From: Nitrobacter sp035546855
Lineage (GTDB): Bacteria; Pseudomonadota; Alphaproteobacteria; Rhizobiales; Xanthobacteraceae
Length of the DNA: 64,000 bases
Direction of reading: 5' to 3'
NCBI GenBank assembly: GCA_035546855.1
Contig: DASZVY010000040.1
Location: 62,001-126,000, forward strand
This document shows, piece by piece, positions 25,262-34,618 of this stretch. Both the position numbers and the translations under genes were made by a program. The notes below the pieces were generated by a model. That model was not told where the DNA came from, ran no database searches, and was given only the letters and a program-made list of their open reading frames with translations. Each line of letters starts with the position of its first letter. Within the stretch, counting starts at the first letter, position 1.

Positions 25262-28200
25262 TGGCGCAGCCCTCCTCGACCGGCGCCTCGCCGCCCGGAT
25301 CCTTGCGCGTCGTCCGTCCGGCATCCGGCGACGGCGAGACCGCATTCGACACCTTCATCAGGATCACGGCCGACGGCACGGTGACGGCCTATAACGGCCA
25401 CGTCGATCTCGGCACCGGCATCCGCACGGCGCTGGCGCAAATCGTCGCGGATGAGCTCGACGTCTCGTTCGCGCGGGTCGTCGTCGTGCTCGGCGACACT
25501 TCTCATGTCCCCAACCAAGGGCCGACCATCGCCAGCGAAACCATCCAGGTCACGGCGGTGCCGTTGCGCAAGGCCGCCGCGCAAGCGCGGCATTTCCTGA
25601 TCGAGCGCGCAGCGCAACGGCTGGGATTGCCGGCAGCCGAACTCTCGGTCGAGGACGGTCTGATCCGGGGCCACGACAACCGCAGCGTCACCTATGGCGA
25701 ATTGATCGGCGATGACATCGTCCGTCTCGACCTCGCCGACGATGTGGTCGTGAAGACGACCGACGCGTATAGGATCGTCGGCCAGTCGACGCCGCGGGTC
25801 GACCTTCCGGCGAAAGCAACCGGCGAACTCGTCTATGTGCACGACGTGCGCGTGCCCGGCATGCTGCATGGCCGCGTGGTGCGGCCGCCCTATGCCGGCG
25901 TCGACGCCGGCGATTTCGTCGGCACCAGCCTGATCGCCATCGATGAATCCTCAGTGAAGGATGTTCCCGGCCTGGTCGCCGTGGCGCGCATCGGCGATTT
26001 CGTCGGCGTGGTCGCCGAAAGGGAAGAGAACGCGATCAAGGCCGCGGCGCAACTCAAGGTCACGTGGAAGCCGGCGCCCGTCCTGCCGGACCTTGGCGAC
26101 GTCGAGACCGCGCTGCGCGCCAACCCGTCGACGCCGCGCACGCTGCTCGACAAGGGCGACGTCGATGCCGCGCTTGCCACGGCCGACAAGCCGATGAAGC
26201 GCACCTATGTCTGGCCGTATCAGATGCACGCCTCCATCGGTCCGTCCTGCGCGGTCGCGGATGTTCAGGACGGCCATGTTCGGGTCTGGACGGGCTCCCA
26301 GAACCCGCACATGCTCCGCACCGATCTCGCGCTGCTGCTCGCACGACCGGAAACCGAGATCGACGTGATCCGGATGGAAGCGGCCGGATGCTATGGCCGC
26401 AACTGCGCCGACGACGTCACCGCCGACGCCGTGCTGCTGTCGCGCGCGGTCGGGAAACCGGTGCGCGTGCAACTCACGCGCGAACAGGAGCATGCCTGGG
26501 AACCCAAGGGCGCCGCGCAGCTCATCGACGTCAACGGTGGTTTGCGCGCGGATGGCAGCGTTGCGGCTTATGATTTCGCGACGCGCTATCCGTCCAACGC
26601 CGCGCCGACGCTGGCGTTGCTGCTGACCGGCACCGTGCCGCCGACGCCGGCGATACAGCAGATGGGCGACCGCACCGCGATCCCGCCCTACGACTACGAT
26701 GCCATGCGGATCGTGGCGCACGACATGCCGCCGATCGTGCGCGCCTCGTGGCTGCGTGGCGTGTCGGCGCTGCCAAACACGTTCGCGCATGAATCCTATA
26801 TCGACGAACTCGCCACCGAGGCCGGCGTCGATCCGGTCGAATACCGACTTCGCTATCTGAAAGATCCGCGCGCCATCGAGCTCGTCAAGGCCGTCGCCGA
26901 ACGCGCGGAATGGACGCCGCGGCCGGTCTGGACGCCCCCCCAACCCGACGGCGATGTGGTGCGCGGGCGCGGCTTCGCCTACGCGCTCTATGTGCACGGC
27001 CCGTTTCCAGGCAAGCCGGCGGCGTGGTCGGCCTGGATCGCCGATGTCGCCGTCAATACGTCCACGGGTGACGTCAGCGTCACGCGCGTCGTCGCCGGTC
27101 AGGATTCCGGCCTGATGATCAATCCCGCCGGCGTGCGGCATCAGATCCACGGCAACGTCATCCAGTCCACCAGCCGCGCGCTGATGGAGGAGGTGGAATT
27201 CGCGCCGACGGCGGTGGCGAGCCGCGAATGGGGCGCCTACCCCATCATCCGGTTTCCGGACGTGCCGAAGATCGACGTGCTGATGCTGCCGCAGCCGAAT
27301 CAGCCGCCGATGGGCGTCGGCGAGTCCGCGTCCGTGCCGAGCGCCGCCGCGATCGCCAACGCGATCTTCGATGCGACCGGCGTTCGGTTCCGCGAACCGC
27401 CGTTCACGCCGGAGAAGATCAGGGCCGGCCTTGGACGCAGCAAGGCACCGCTGCCGCCGAGTTCGCCTGCGCCGGCAATCGCCGCGCCGCCGATGGCGCA
27501 ACGAAATCCCTTCACAAAGCCGCTCGGAGTGTTTTCCGGTATCGGCGCTCTGTGCGCCGCCGCCATCGGCCTTGCCGCCGCGATCCTGCCGGGACGCGCC
27601 ATCGCGCCGATTGCACAACCCGATGCATCGACCTATTCGGCCGCGACCATCGCACGCGGCAAGGAACTTGCCGCGCTCGGCGATTGCGCGGTGTGCCACA
27701 CCATGACGAACGGCAGCGTCAATGCCGGCGGCCGGGCGCTTGAGACGCCGTTCGGCACGATCTATTCGACCAACATCACGCCCGACGTCGAAACCGGCAT
27801 CGGTGCATGGTCCTATCCGGCGTTCGAGCGCGCCATGCGCGAAGGTTTGCATCGCAATGGCCGGCATCTCTATCCGGCGTTCCCCTATAATCACTTCGCC
27901 AAGACCACCGACGCCGACCTGCAGGCGCTCTACGCCTATCTGATGGCGCAGCCGCCGGTGCATGTGAAAAATCGCGAAACAAAGCTGCCGTTTCCTTTCA
28001 ATCTTCGGCCGCTGATGGCGGGATGGAACGCGCTGTTCAACAGAGGCGGCGAATTCAAATCCGATCCGGTGAAATCGGAGCAGTGGAATCGCGGCGCCTA
28101 TCTGATCGAAGGGCTCGGTCATTGCGGCGCCTGCCACACACCGCGCAATGCGCTTGGTGCAGAAAAAGATGCGAGCGCCTATCTCGCCGGCGGCACCGCC

Positions 28201-28812
28201 GAAGGCTGGGACGCGCCGCCTTTAACGGCGCTGTCGCACGCGCCGATTCCGTGGAGCGAGGATGACCTGTTCGCCTACTTGCGCACCGGCCAGTCGCGCT
28301 TCCACGGCGTGGCCGCCGGGCCGATGGCGCCGGTGGTGAAGGGACTGGCTGCGCTGCCGGACAGCGACATCCGGGCGATGGCGCATTACCTCGCCTCGTT
28401 CAATACCGCCATCACTCCCGCCGACCAGGAAACCCTCGCCGTGCGGCTCGAAGCCGCCACCGCCGTCCGCGACTTCTCCGCCTCGCAGAGCGGCGCGCGC
28501 ATCTATGAAGGGGCCTGCGCGGTCTGCCACGCCATCGGCGGTCCGGAGTTGTTCGGCAGCCGGCCTTCCCTCGCGCTGAACAGCAACCTGCATGCCGCAA
28601 CGCCCGACAACCTGATCCAGGTCATCCTGCACGGCATCACCGATCCGGTGGCGAGCGACCCCGGCACCATGCCGGCGTTCAGGGCCAGCCTGAACACCCG
28701 TCAGGTCGCCGACCTCGTCGCCTACCTCCGTCAGCAGTTCGCACCGGGCAAACCGGCCTGGAACGAAGTGGAAACGGCGGTGCAGAAAGCCATGCAGACG
28801 GCGCCGGACTAA
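25261..28812 (+). CDS. nicB: Nicotinate hydroxylase large subunit: molybdopterin domain fused to a tri-heme cytochrome c (NicB-like)
   Basis: The product has 1183 residues from the ATG at 25261 (one codon longer from GTG 25258). Residues about 1-735 are a xanthine-oxidase-family molybdopterin domain, with QNPHMLRTDLALLL, a GCYGRNCADDVTADAVLL loop and the terminal GVGESASVPSAAAIAN motif containing the catalytic Glu. A hydrophobic segment near residue 760-780 (GVFSGIGALCAAAIGLAAAI) may anchor the protein. Three heme motifs follow: CAVCH near 809, CGACH near 955 and CAVCH near 1086. This plan equals Pseudomonas NicB. The enzyme hydroxylates nicotinate at C6 and sends electrons to the respiratory chain. 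Confidence 0.93.
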   Translation: MAQPSSTGASPPGSLRVVRPASGDGETAFDTFIRITADGTVTAYNGHVDLGTGIRTALAQIVADELDVSFARVVVVLGDTSHVPNQGPTIASETIQVTAVPLRKAAAQARHFLIERAAQRLGLPAAELSVEDGLIRGHDNRSVTYGELIGDDIVRLDLADDVVVKTTDAYRIVGQSTPRVDLPAKATGELVYVHDVRVPGMLHGRVVRPPYAGVDAGDFVGTSLIAIDESSVKDVPGLVAVARIGDFVGVVAEREENAIKAAAQLKVTWKPAPVLPDLGDVETALRANPSTPRTLLDKGDVDAALATADKPMKRTYVWPYQMHASIGPSCAVADVQDGHVRVWTGSQNPHMLRTDLALLLARPETEIDVIRMEAAGCYGRNCADDVTADAVLLSRAVGKPVRVQLTREQEHAWEPKGAAQLIDVNGGLRADGSVAAYDFATRYPSNAAPTLALLLTGTVPPTPAIQQMGDRTAIPPYDYDAMRIVAHDMPPIVRASWLRGVSALPNTFAHESYIDELATEAGVDPVEYRLRYLKDPRAIELVKAVAERAEWTPRPVWTPPQPDGDVVRGRGFAYALYVHGPFPGKPAAWSAWIADVAVNTSTGDVSVTRVVAGQDSGLMINPAGVRHQIHGNVIQSTSRALMEEVEFAPTAVASREWGAYPIIRFPDVPKIDVLMLPQPNQPPMGVGESASVPSAAAIANAIFDATGVRFREPPFTPEKIRAGLGRSKAPLPPSSPAPAIAAPPMAQRNPFTKPLGVFSGIGALCAAAIGLAAAILPGRAIAPIAQPDASTYSAATIARGKELAALGDCAVCHTMTNGSVNAGGRALETPFGTIYSTNITPDVETGIGAWSYPAFERAMREGLHRNGRHLYPAFPYNHFAKTTDADLQALYAYLMAQPPVHVKNRETKLPFPFNLRPLMAGWNALFNRGGEFKSDPVKSEQWNRGAYLIEGLGHCGACHTPRNALGAEKDASAYLAGGTAEGWDAPPLTALSHAPIPWSEDDLFAYLRTGQSRFHGVAAGPMAPVVKGLAALPDSDIRAMAHYLASFNTAITPADQETLAVRLEAATAVRDFSASQSGARIYEGACAVCHAIGGPELFGSRPSLALNSNLHAATPDNLIQVILHGITDPVASDPGTMPAFRASLNTRQVADLVAYLRQQFAPGKPAWNEVETAVQKAMQTAPD

Positions 28813-28871
28813 CCCTCCACCTCCGCGCCCAATCTATTTGCAAACCGTTGTCCGCACTATAGCTTAGCGGC

Positions 28872-30176
28872 ATGACCGTGACCGATATCGCGACGCGAAC
28901 CTACAATCATGGCTGGCGCCTCGATCCCATCGTGCGCAGCCTGCTCGACACCGATTTCTACAAGCTCCTCATGCTGCAGATGATCCGGGAGTTCTATCCC
29001 GGCGAGCATGTCACGTTCTCGGTCATCAACCGCAGCCGGCAGGTGCGCCTCGCCGAGGTCATCGACGAAGGCGAGCTGCGGGCCCAGCTCGACCACGCGC
29101 GCAGCATCCGCTTCAGCAAGAAGGAGTTGATCTGGCTCGCCGGCAATACCTTCTACGGCAAGACCCAGATGTTCTCGCCGGATTTCATCAACTGGCTCTC
29201 GTCGTTCCGGCTGCCGGAGTACGAGCTGCGCAAGGTCGACGGCCAATATGAACTGCATTTCCACGGGCCGTGGACCCACACCACCATGTGGGAAATCCCG
29301 GCGCTCGCGATCCTCAACGAATTGCGGTCGCGACAGGCCCTGAAAGGCCAGGGGCGGTTCGCGCTCGACGTGCTCTATGCCCGCGCCAAGGCGAAGCTAT
29401 GGACCAAGGTGGAGCGGCTGCGGAAGCTGGAAGATCTGCGCCTGTCCGACTTCGGCACCCGGCGCCGCCACGGCTTTCTCTGGCAGCGCTGGTGCGTCGA
29501 AGCCGTGAAGGAAGGCCTCGGGCCGGCGTTCACAGGAACATCCAATGTGCTGCTCGCCATGGACAACGATCTCGAGGCCATCGGCACAAACGCGCACGAA
29601 CTGCCGATGGTGGCGGCGGCGCTGGCCGACGACGATACTACGCTGCGCTGGGCGCCCTATCGCATCCTCGATCAATGGCGGCATACCTATGCCGGCAACC
29701 TGCTGATCGCGCTGCCCGACGCCTTCGGCACCAAGGCGTTCCTGCGCGACGCGCCGGACTGGGTGGCGGACTGGACCGGTTTCCGTCCCGACAGCCTGCC
29801 GCCGATCGCCGCGGGCGAAGAGATCATCAAGTGGTGGAAGATGAGGGGCCGCGATCCACGCGAAAAGCTGCTGGTGTTTTCCGACGGGATGGATGTCGAC
29901 TCGATCGAGGAGACCTACCGCCACTTCGAAGGCCGTGTCCGCATCAGCTTCGGCTGGGGCACCAACCTGACCAACGATTTCGTCGGATGCTCGCCGGACA
30001 ACACCGCCGACCTCGATCCGATCTCGATCGTCTGCAAGGTAACGGCGGTGAACGGACGGCCTGCGGTCAAGCTGTCCGACAATCCGGAGAAGGCCACCGG
30101 CGAGCCCTCCGAGATCGCGCGCTACCTGCGGGTATTCGGCGACGCTGGCCACGTGCGCGCGCCGGTCCACGTCTGA
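28872..30176 (+). CDS. pncB: Nicotinate phosphoribosyltransferase
   Basis: A 434-residue protein of normal PncB length. The N-terminal SLLDTDFYKLLMLQMIREFY motif, the phosphorylation/active-site region DFGTRRRHGFLWQRWCVEAV, the TSNVLLAMDNDLEAIGTNAHELP segment and the SDGMDVDSI and SFGWGTNLTNDF phosphate-binding motifs are all intact. It converts nicotinate, PRPP and ATP to nicotinate mononucleotide for NAD synthesis. It starts 59 bp after nicB on the same strand, placing NAD salvage and nicotinate breakdown side by side. Either co-regulation or simple substrate-linked neighbourhood could explain this. Confidence 0.96.
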   Translation: MTVTDIATRTYNHGWRLDPIVRSLLDTDFYKLLMLQMIREFYPGEHVTFSVINRSRQVRLAEVIDEGELRAQLDHARSIRFSKKELIWLAGNTFYGKTQMFSPDFINWLSSFRLPEYELRKVDGQYELHFHGPWTHTTMWEIPALAILNELRSRQALKGQGRFALDVLYARAKAKLWTKVERLRKLEDLRLSDFGTRRRHGFLWQRWCVEAVKEGLGPAFTGTSNVLLAMDNDLEAIGTNAHELPMVAAALADDDTTLRWAPYRILDQWRHTYAGNLLIALPDAFGTKAFLRDAPDWVADWTGFRPDSLPPIAAGEEIIKWWKMRGRDPREKLLVFSDGMDVDSIEETYRHFEGRVRISFGWGTNLTNDFVGCSPDNTADLDPISIVCKVTAVNGRPAVKLSDNPEKATGEPSEIARYLRVFGDAGHVRAPVHV

Positions 30177-30198
30177 TACGAGAACGCTCAAGCAGTTC

Positions 30199-31857
30199 TC
30201 ACACCTTGCCGTCGATCATCACCTCAATGAGCTTCGCGCCGGGCCGGGCGAAGGCCGACTTGAGCTGCCCTTCGAGGTCTTTGGGATCGCTGATGCGGAT
30301 GGCCTCGAGGCCAAGCGCCGTCGCCATGCCGGAAAAGTCCACCGGCGGATCGACGAAATCCATGCCGATGTAGTTGTCGTCCTTGTGGAAGGCGAGCAGC
30401 CGCTGCTTGATGATGCGATAGCCGCCATTGTTCGCGATCACGACATTCAGCGGTAGCTTGTGATGCGCGGCGGTCCACAATGCCTGGATCGAATACATCG
30501 CGCTGCCATCGCCGGAATAGCAGATCACCGGGCGATCCGGATTCGCAAGACTGACGCCGACCGACGCCGGCAGGCCCCAGCCGATGCCGCCCGATGCCAG
30601 CGCGTGATAGCCGTAGCGGTCGCGGTGCGCGCGCAGCGCCGGAATCGCGCGTGAAGAGGTCAGCCCTTCGTCGACCAGGATGGCATTGTCCGGCATCGCC
30701 TCGATCACCCGCAACGCCAGCCAATCCGGATGGATCGGCGTCTTATGCCCGTTTGCGGCGATCTCATCGACCAACTTTGCGCGGCGGGCGCTCCAGTTGG
30801 TTGCCTTCAACCCCGCGAGACCGTCGCGCGCACGCTTCTCAAGCGCCCCGCCGCCGGCAGCCTTGAGCGCCGGAATCAGCGCCAGCAGCGTTTCCTTGAC
30901 GTCCGCCTTCACCGCGATGTCGACCGGATAGTTCTTGCCGATATCCCAATCGACGAGGCCGACCTGCACCATCGCGAGGCCGGCCGGCAGCGGATCGACT
31001 TCGCTGTAGACGGACATCCGCAGCGGATCGGAGCCCAGCACGATCATGAGATCGTAGCCGTCGAGCACCGTGCGCACGTTCTTCTGGTCGCGCGACAGCG
31101 GCCCCATGAAGCAGGGGCTCTCCGACAGGAAGTGCGCGCCATAAGGGACCGACTGCTGGAAGGCCGGACAGCCCAGCGTCTCCGCGAGCGCCGCCGCTTC
31201 GTCCAGCGCATCGCTTTTCACGATCTCGTCACCGACCACGATCACCGGATTGCGGGCGCGGAGGATGCGCTCGGCAAGCGCGTGGACCATGCCGTCGGAC
31301 GGCCGCACGCGGGTATCGACCCGTGTCGATTTGCCAAGCTCGATGCCCGCTTCGGCATTCAGAATATCGCCAGGGAGCGAGATGAACACCGGCCCGGTCG
31401 GCGGGGTGGTCGCGATCTTCGCCGCGCGGCGCACGATGCGCGGCAGATCTTCGAGACGCGTCACCTCGACCGCCCATTTCACCAGCGGCTCGGCGATCCG
31501 CACCAGCGGATCGTAGAGCAGCGGCTCCATCAGGCCGTGACCCTGCTCCTGCTGTCCCGCCGTGAGGATCATCGGCGTGCCCGTGAACTTCGCGTTGTAG
31601 AGCGAGCCCATGGCATTGCCGAGCCCTGGCGCGACATGGACGTTGCAGGCGACGAGGCGGCCTGACGCGCGGCTGTAGCCGTCGGCGATCGCAACGACGA
31701 GACTTTCCTGCATCGCCATCACATAGGTGAGATCGGGATGCTCCTTCAGGGCATGCATGATCGGGAGTTCGGTGGTTCCCGGATTGCCGAACAGGTGCGT
31801 GACGCCCTCATCCTTGAGCAACGCCAGAAAAGCCGAACGTCCGGTGATCCGATTCAT
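30199..31857 (-). CDS. Thiamine diphosphate-dependent decarboxylase, benzoylformate decarboxylase-like
   Basis: The start at 31857 (MNRITGRSAFLALLKDEGV) with GGGGAGGA upstream gives 552 residues. TPP Glu is in AMQESLVVAIADGYSRASG, the BFD-type His in NVHVAPGLGNAMGSLYNA, and TAGQQEQGHG follows. The TPP/Mg motif is GDGSAMYSIQALWTAAHHKLPLNVVI...NNGG. The order and the active-site His favour a 2-oxo acid decarboxylase such as benzoylformate decarboxylase over acetolactate synthase, which has a larger FAD region. The substrate is unknown. It converges with pncB and is followed upstream by a dispersed repeat. Confidence 0.9.
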   Translation of the reverse strand: MNRITGRSAFLALLKDEGVTHLFGNPGTTELPIMHALKEHPDLTYVMAMQESLVVAIADGYSRASGRLVACNVHVAPGLGNAMGSLYNAKFTGTPMILTAGQQEQGHGLMEPLLYDPLVRIAEPLVKWAVEVTRLEDLPRIVRRAAKIATTPPTGPVFISLPGDILNAEAGIELGKSTRVDTRVRPSDGMVHALAERILRARNPVIVVGDEIVKSDALDEAAALAETLGCPAFQQSVPYGAHFLSESPCFMGPLSRDQKNVRTVLDGYDLMIVLGSDPLRMSVYSEVDPLPAGLAMVQVGLVDWDIGKNYPVDIAVKADVKETLLALIPALKAAGGGALEKRARDGLAGLKATNWSARRAKLVDEIAANGHKTPIHPDWLALRVIEAMPDNAILVDEGLTSSRAIPALRAHRDRYGYHALASGGIGWGLPASVGVSLANPDRPVICYSGDGSAMYSIQALWTAAHHKLPLNVVIANNGGYRIIKQRLLAFHKDDNYIGMDFVDPPVDFSGMATALGLEAIRISDPKDLEGQLKSAFARPGAKLIEVMIDGKV

Positions 31858-31969
31858 GCAGTCCTCCCCTCCCGCAGAAATGTGCGGGTTTGCGTCATCA
31901 TCACCATTCGCGGAGGCGACGCAATGGAGCGCGGTCATGGCAGCGTTGCGCGGAGACAACCATCGAACC

Positions 31970-32053
31970 CGTCATGCCCGGCTTTAGGCCGGGCATCCAC
32001 GTCTTGGCCACGCTTCAAAGACGTGGATGGCCGGAACAAGCCCGGCCATGACG
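31970..32053. repeat. Dispersed palindromic intergenic repeat, family 1, copy 1
   Basis: The unit starts CGTCATGCCCGGC and ends GCCCGGCCATGACG. The inner part is GCATCCACGTCTTG and CAAAGACGTGGATGG. The same outer and inner modules recur at 41513-41601. It is intergenic, between the decarboxylase and serA. It has no coding content. Confidence 0.85.
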
Positions 32054-32075
32054 AATGATGTTGAAGAGATGCCGC

Positions 32076-33320
32076 TCAGTTCTCGTACACCAGCCGCGCG
32101 CGGATCGTGCCGTCAAGCCCGCGGAGTTCGTCGAGAATCTGCTCGCCGGCCATGCCGTGCACCTCGGCGTCGACGACAACGTAGCCGATTTCGCTGTCGG
32201 TCTGCAGATACTGCGCGGCGATATTGATCTCGCGCTGCAGGAAGACCTCGTTCAGCCGGCGCAACATGCCCGGCACGTTGCGGTGGACATGAATGAACCG
32301 CGCGCCAATCGGGCGCATCGGCAACTGCACCTGCGGGAAGTTGACCGCGCCCGCGGTCGAACCGCTGTCGGAATAGTCGATCAGCTTGCGCGCGACTTCC
32401 TTGCCGATGCGGTCCTGCGCCTCCTCGGTGGATCCGCCGATGTGCGGCGTGAGGATCACGTTCTTCAGCCCCTGCAGCGGCGACGTGAAGCGATCGGCGT
32501 TCGATGCCGGCTCGACCGGAAACACATCGACGGCCGCGCCGGCGAGATGACCGTCGCGCAGCGCGCCTGCCAGCGCGTGGAGATCGACCACCGTGCCGCG
32601 GCTGTTGTTGATGAGAAACGCGCCGCGTTTCATGGCGCGGATTTCAGCCTCGCCGATCATGCCCTCGGTCGCCGGCGTTTCCGGTACATGCAGGCTGACG
32701 ACATCGCTCTGGGCCAACAACTCCGGCAAGGTGTCGATCGGCTCGGTGTTGCCGTGGCGCAGCCGATCGGTGTGATCATAGTAGATGACGCGCATGCCCA
32801 TGGCTTCCGCCAGCGTCGACAGTTGCGAGCCGATGTTGCCGTAGCCGACGATGCCGAGCGTCTTGCCGCGCACCTCGCGGCTGTCGGTCGCGGATTTGTC
32901 CCAGCCACCCTCGTGCGCCGCCACCGAGCGCGGAAAAATGCGCCGCAGCAGCATCACGATCTCGCCGATCGTGAGTTCCGCCACGCTGCGCGTGTTTGAG
33001 AACGGCGCGTTGAAAACCGGAACGCCGCGCTGGCGCGCCGCGCCGAGATCGACCTGGTTGGTGCCGACGCTGAAGCAGCCGACCGCGATCAACCGGTCCG
33101 CGGCCGCGAAAATCGGGTCGGTCAGGCGGGTCCGGGAGCGGATGCCAAGCAGATGCACGCCCTTGACGGCCTCCTGCAACGCCTTGGAATCGAGCGCCTT
33201 GGGCAGCCGCTCCACATTGGTGTAGCCGGCCTGATCGAACAGTTCGACCGCGCTGTCGTTGATGCCTTCGAGCAGAAGAACCCTGATCTTGTCCTTGGGC
33301 AGGGAAAATTTGGCGGTCAT
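32076..33320 (-). CDS. serA: D-3-phosphoglycerate dehydrogenase (E. coli SerA type)
   Basis: The ATG at 33320 (MTAKFSLPKDKIRVLLLEGI) gives 414 residues, matching the short E. coli-type SerA. NAD-binding GIVGYGNIGSQLSTLAEAMG, the substrate motif CFSVGTNQVDL, catalytic Arg in NNSRGTVVDL, Glu in the DVFPVEP region and His in LTPHIGGSTEEAQ are intact. The C-terminal ACT domain is recognisable from FIHVHRNVPGMLRRLNEVF onward. It makes 3-phosphohydroxypyruvate, the first step of serine synthesis, and is usually feedback-inhibited by serine through the ACT domain. Confidence 0.94.
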   Translation of the reverse strand: MTAKFSLPKDKIRVLLLEGINDSAVELFDQAGYTNVERLPKALDSKALQEAVKGVHLLGIRSRTRLTDPIFAAADRLIAVGCFSVGTNQVDLGAARQRGVPVFNAPFSNTRSVAELTIGEIVMLLRRIFPRSVAAHEGGWDKSATDSREVRGKTLGIVGYGNIGSQLSTLAEAMGMRVIYYDHTDRLRHGNTEPIDTLPELLAQSDVVSLHVPETPATEGMIGEAEIRAMKRGAFLINNSRGTVVDLHALAGALRDGHLAGAAVDVFPVEPASNADRFTSPLQGLKNVILTPHIGGSTEEAQDRIGKEVARKLIDYSDSGSTAGAVNFPQVQLPMRPIGARFIHVHRNVPGMLRRLNEVFLQREINIAAQYLQTDSEIGYVVVDAEVHGMAGEQILDELRGLDGTIRARLVYEN

Positions 33321-33397
33321 GTCGTATCCTGTCGAAACGATGCCGGCTGCACGATGACGGCCGAATTCCTGCGCAATCGCCGGCTTCGGGTACCGCC

Positions 33398-34618
33398 TCA
33401 ATGTGGCGAATCGGGGTGCCAGCCGAGGATGGCGAGCATCACGAAAAAGCCGATCACGTAGGCCAAGGCAATAGGCCATCCGTGACGCAGCCACAATCCG
33501 ACCGACTTCGCTTCCGGATACATATTGGACAGCGCCACGCCGGCCGAGGAGCCGAACCAGATCATCGAACCGCCGAAGCCGACCGCATAGGCGAGAAAGT
33601 CCCAGTCGTAGCCGCCCTGTTTCAGCGCCAGCGCGGTCAGCGGGATGTTGTCAAACACCGCCGAGACGAAGCCGAGGCCGAGCGCGGTGTGCCAGGATGC
33701 CGCCGGCAATTTTTCGACCGGCATCACCGACGCAGCCGTCACCAGCGCAAGGAGGAAAACCGTCCCCTTGAACGCCTCGGGCAGCGCCGACCAGTCCGGC
33801 GTCCTGAGCGGCACGGTGACGAGAATGGCGGCCCAGACCGCGAGCCCGAGAACGGGCGCCGCATCGAGCAGCGCCGGATATTTCAGGTTCGCGGTCACGT
33901 TGGCCGCCAGCGCCGCGAGCAGGATCAGCGCCACGATGAAGACCCGCGCGCCGTCGACCGGCAAGCCCGACGGCGGCTTCTTGACGATCGGCGAAAACCG
34001 GTGCTGGCGGATCGCGGCCGGAGCGGCGAAGATCAGCAGCGCGACGGCGGCGGCAATATAGGCTTCGACGACGGCGAATGGACTGACGCCATCGATCCAC
34101 ATCATCGTCGTCGTGGTATCGCCGACCACGCTGCCGGATCCCCCCGCATTGGACGCCGCGACGATCGCCGCCAAGTAGCCGATATGCACCTTGCCCCGGA
34201 AGACGTGGCGCGCGACCGTGCCGCCGATCAGCGCGGCGGCGATGTTGTCGAGAAAGGCCGACAACACGAAAACGATCAGCAACAGCACCGCGCCGCCTTT
34301 CCAGTCGTCGGGCAACAGCGCCGGCATCTCGTCGGGAATCCGGCTTTCCTCGAAATGCCGCGACAGCAGCGCGAACCCCATCAGCAGCAGAAACAGGTTC
34401 GCCAGCGTCACCCATTCGTGCGCCATGTGGTGAGCAAAACCGGTCAGCCCCGGACCGGACTTGAAGCCCGTGAAGCCGATCTTGTAGGCGACGATCACCG
34501 CAAGGCCGGCGAGAGCAATCGGCAGCGTATGGCGATGGAACACCGCGATCCCGAGCAGGATGGCCGCGAACAGGATGAAATCGAGGGGAATGCCGAGAAT
34601 CAAAATGGGTTCGATCAC
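33398..34618 (-). CDS. Sodium:proton antiporter / NhaD-ArsB-like ion transporter
   Basis: A 406-residue polytopic membrane protein with about ten hydrophobic segments. The family's conserved helix breaks are seen in FVLSAFLDNIAAALIGGTVA and GLGFVSAVFDNIPLTALAL, and a substrate or ion loop in ASNAGGSGSVVGDTTTTMMW. These features fit the ion transporter superfamily (NhaD, CitM, ArsB). Sodium/proton exchange is the best guess; citrate or arsenite transport cannot be excluded. It lies 77 bp upstream of serA on the same strand. Confidence 0.88.
   Translation of the reverse strand: MIEPILILGIPLDFILFAAILLGIAVFHRHTLPIALAGLAVIVAYKIGFTGFKSGPGLTGFAHHMAHEWVTLANLFLLLMGFALLSRHFEESRIPDEMPALLPDDWKGGAVLLLIVFVLSAFLDNIAAALIGGTVARHVFRGKVHIGYLAAIVAASNAGGSGSVVGDTTTTMMWIDGVSPFAVVEAYIAAAVALLIFAAPAAIRQHRFSPIVKKPPSGLPVDGARVFIVALILLAALAANVTANLKYPALLDAAPVLGLAVWAAILVTVPLRTPDWSALPEAFKGTVFLLALVTAASVMPVEKLPAASWHTALGLGFVSAVFDNIPLTALALKQGGYDWDFLAYAVGFGGSMIWFGSSAGVALSNMYPEAKSVGLWLRHGWPIALAYVIGFFVMLAILGWHPDSPH

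Noticed and set aside
25951..28137. 728-residue minus-strand open frame inside nicB
   Set aside because: It is antisense to an intact molybdopterin and cytochrome domain; composition is typical of a shadow frame and it has no motif or sensible start.
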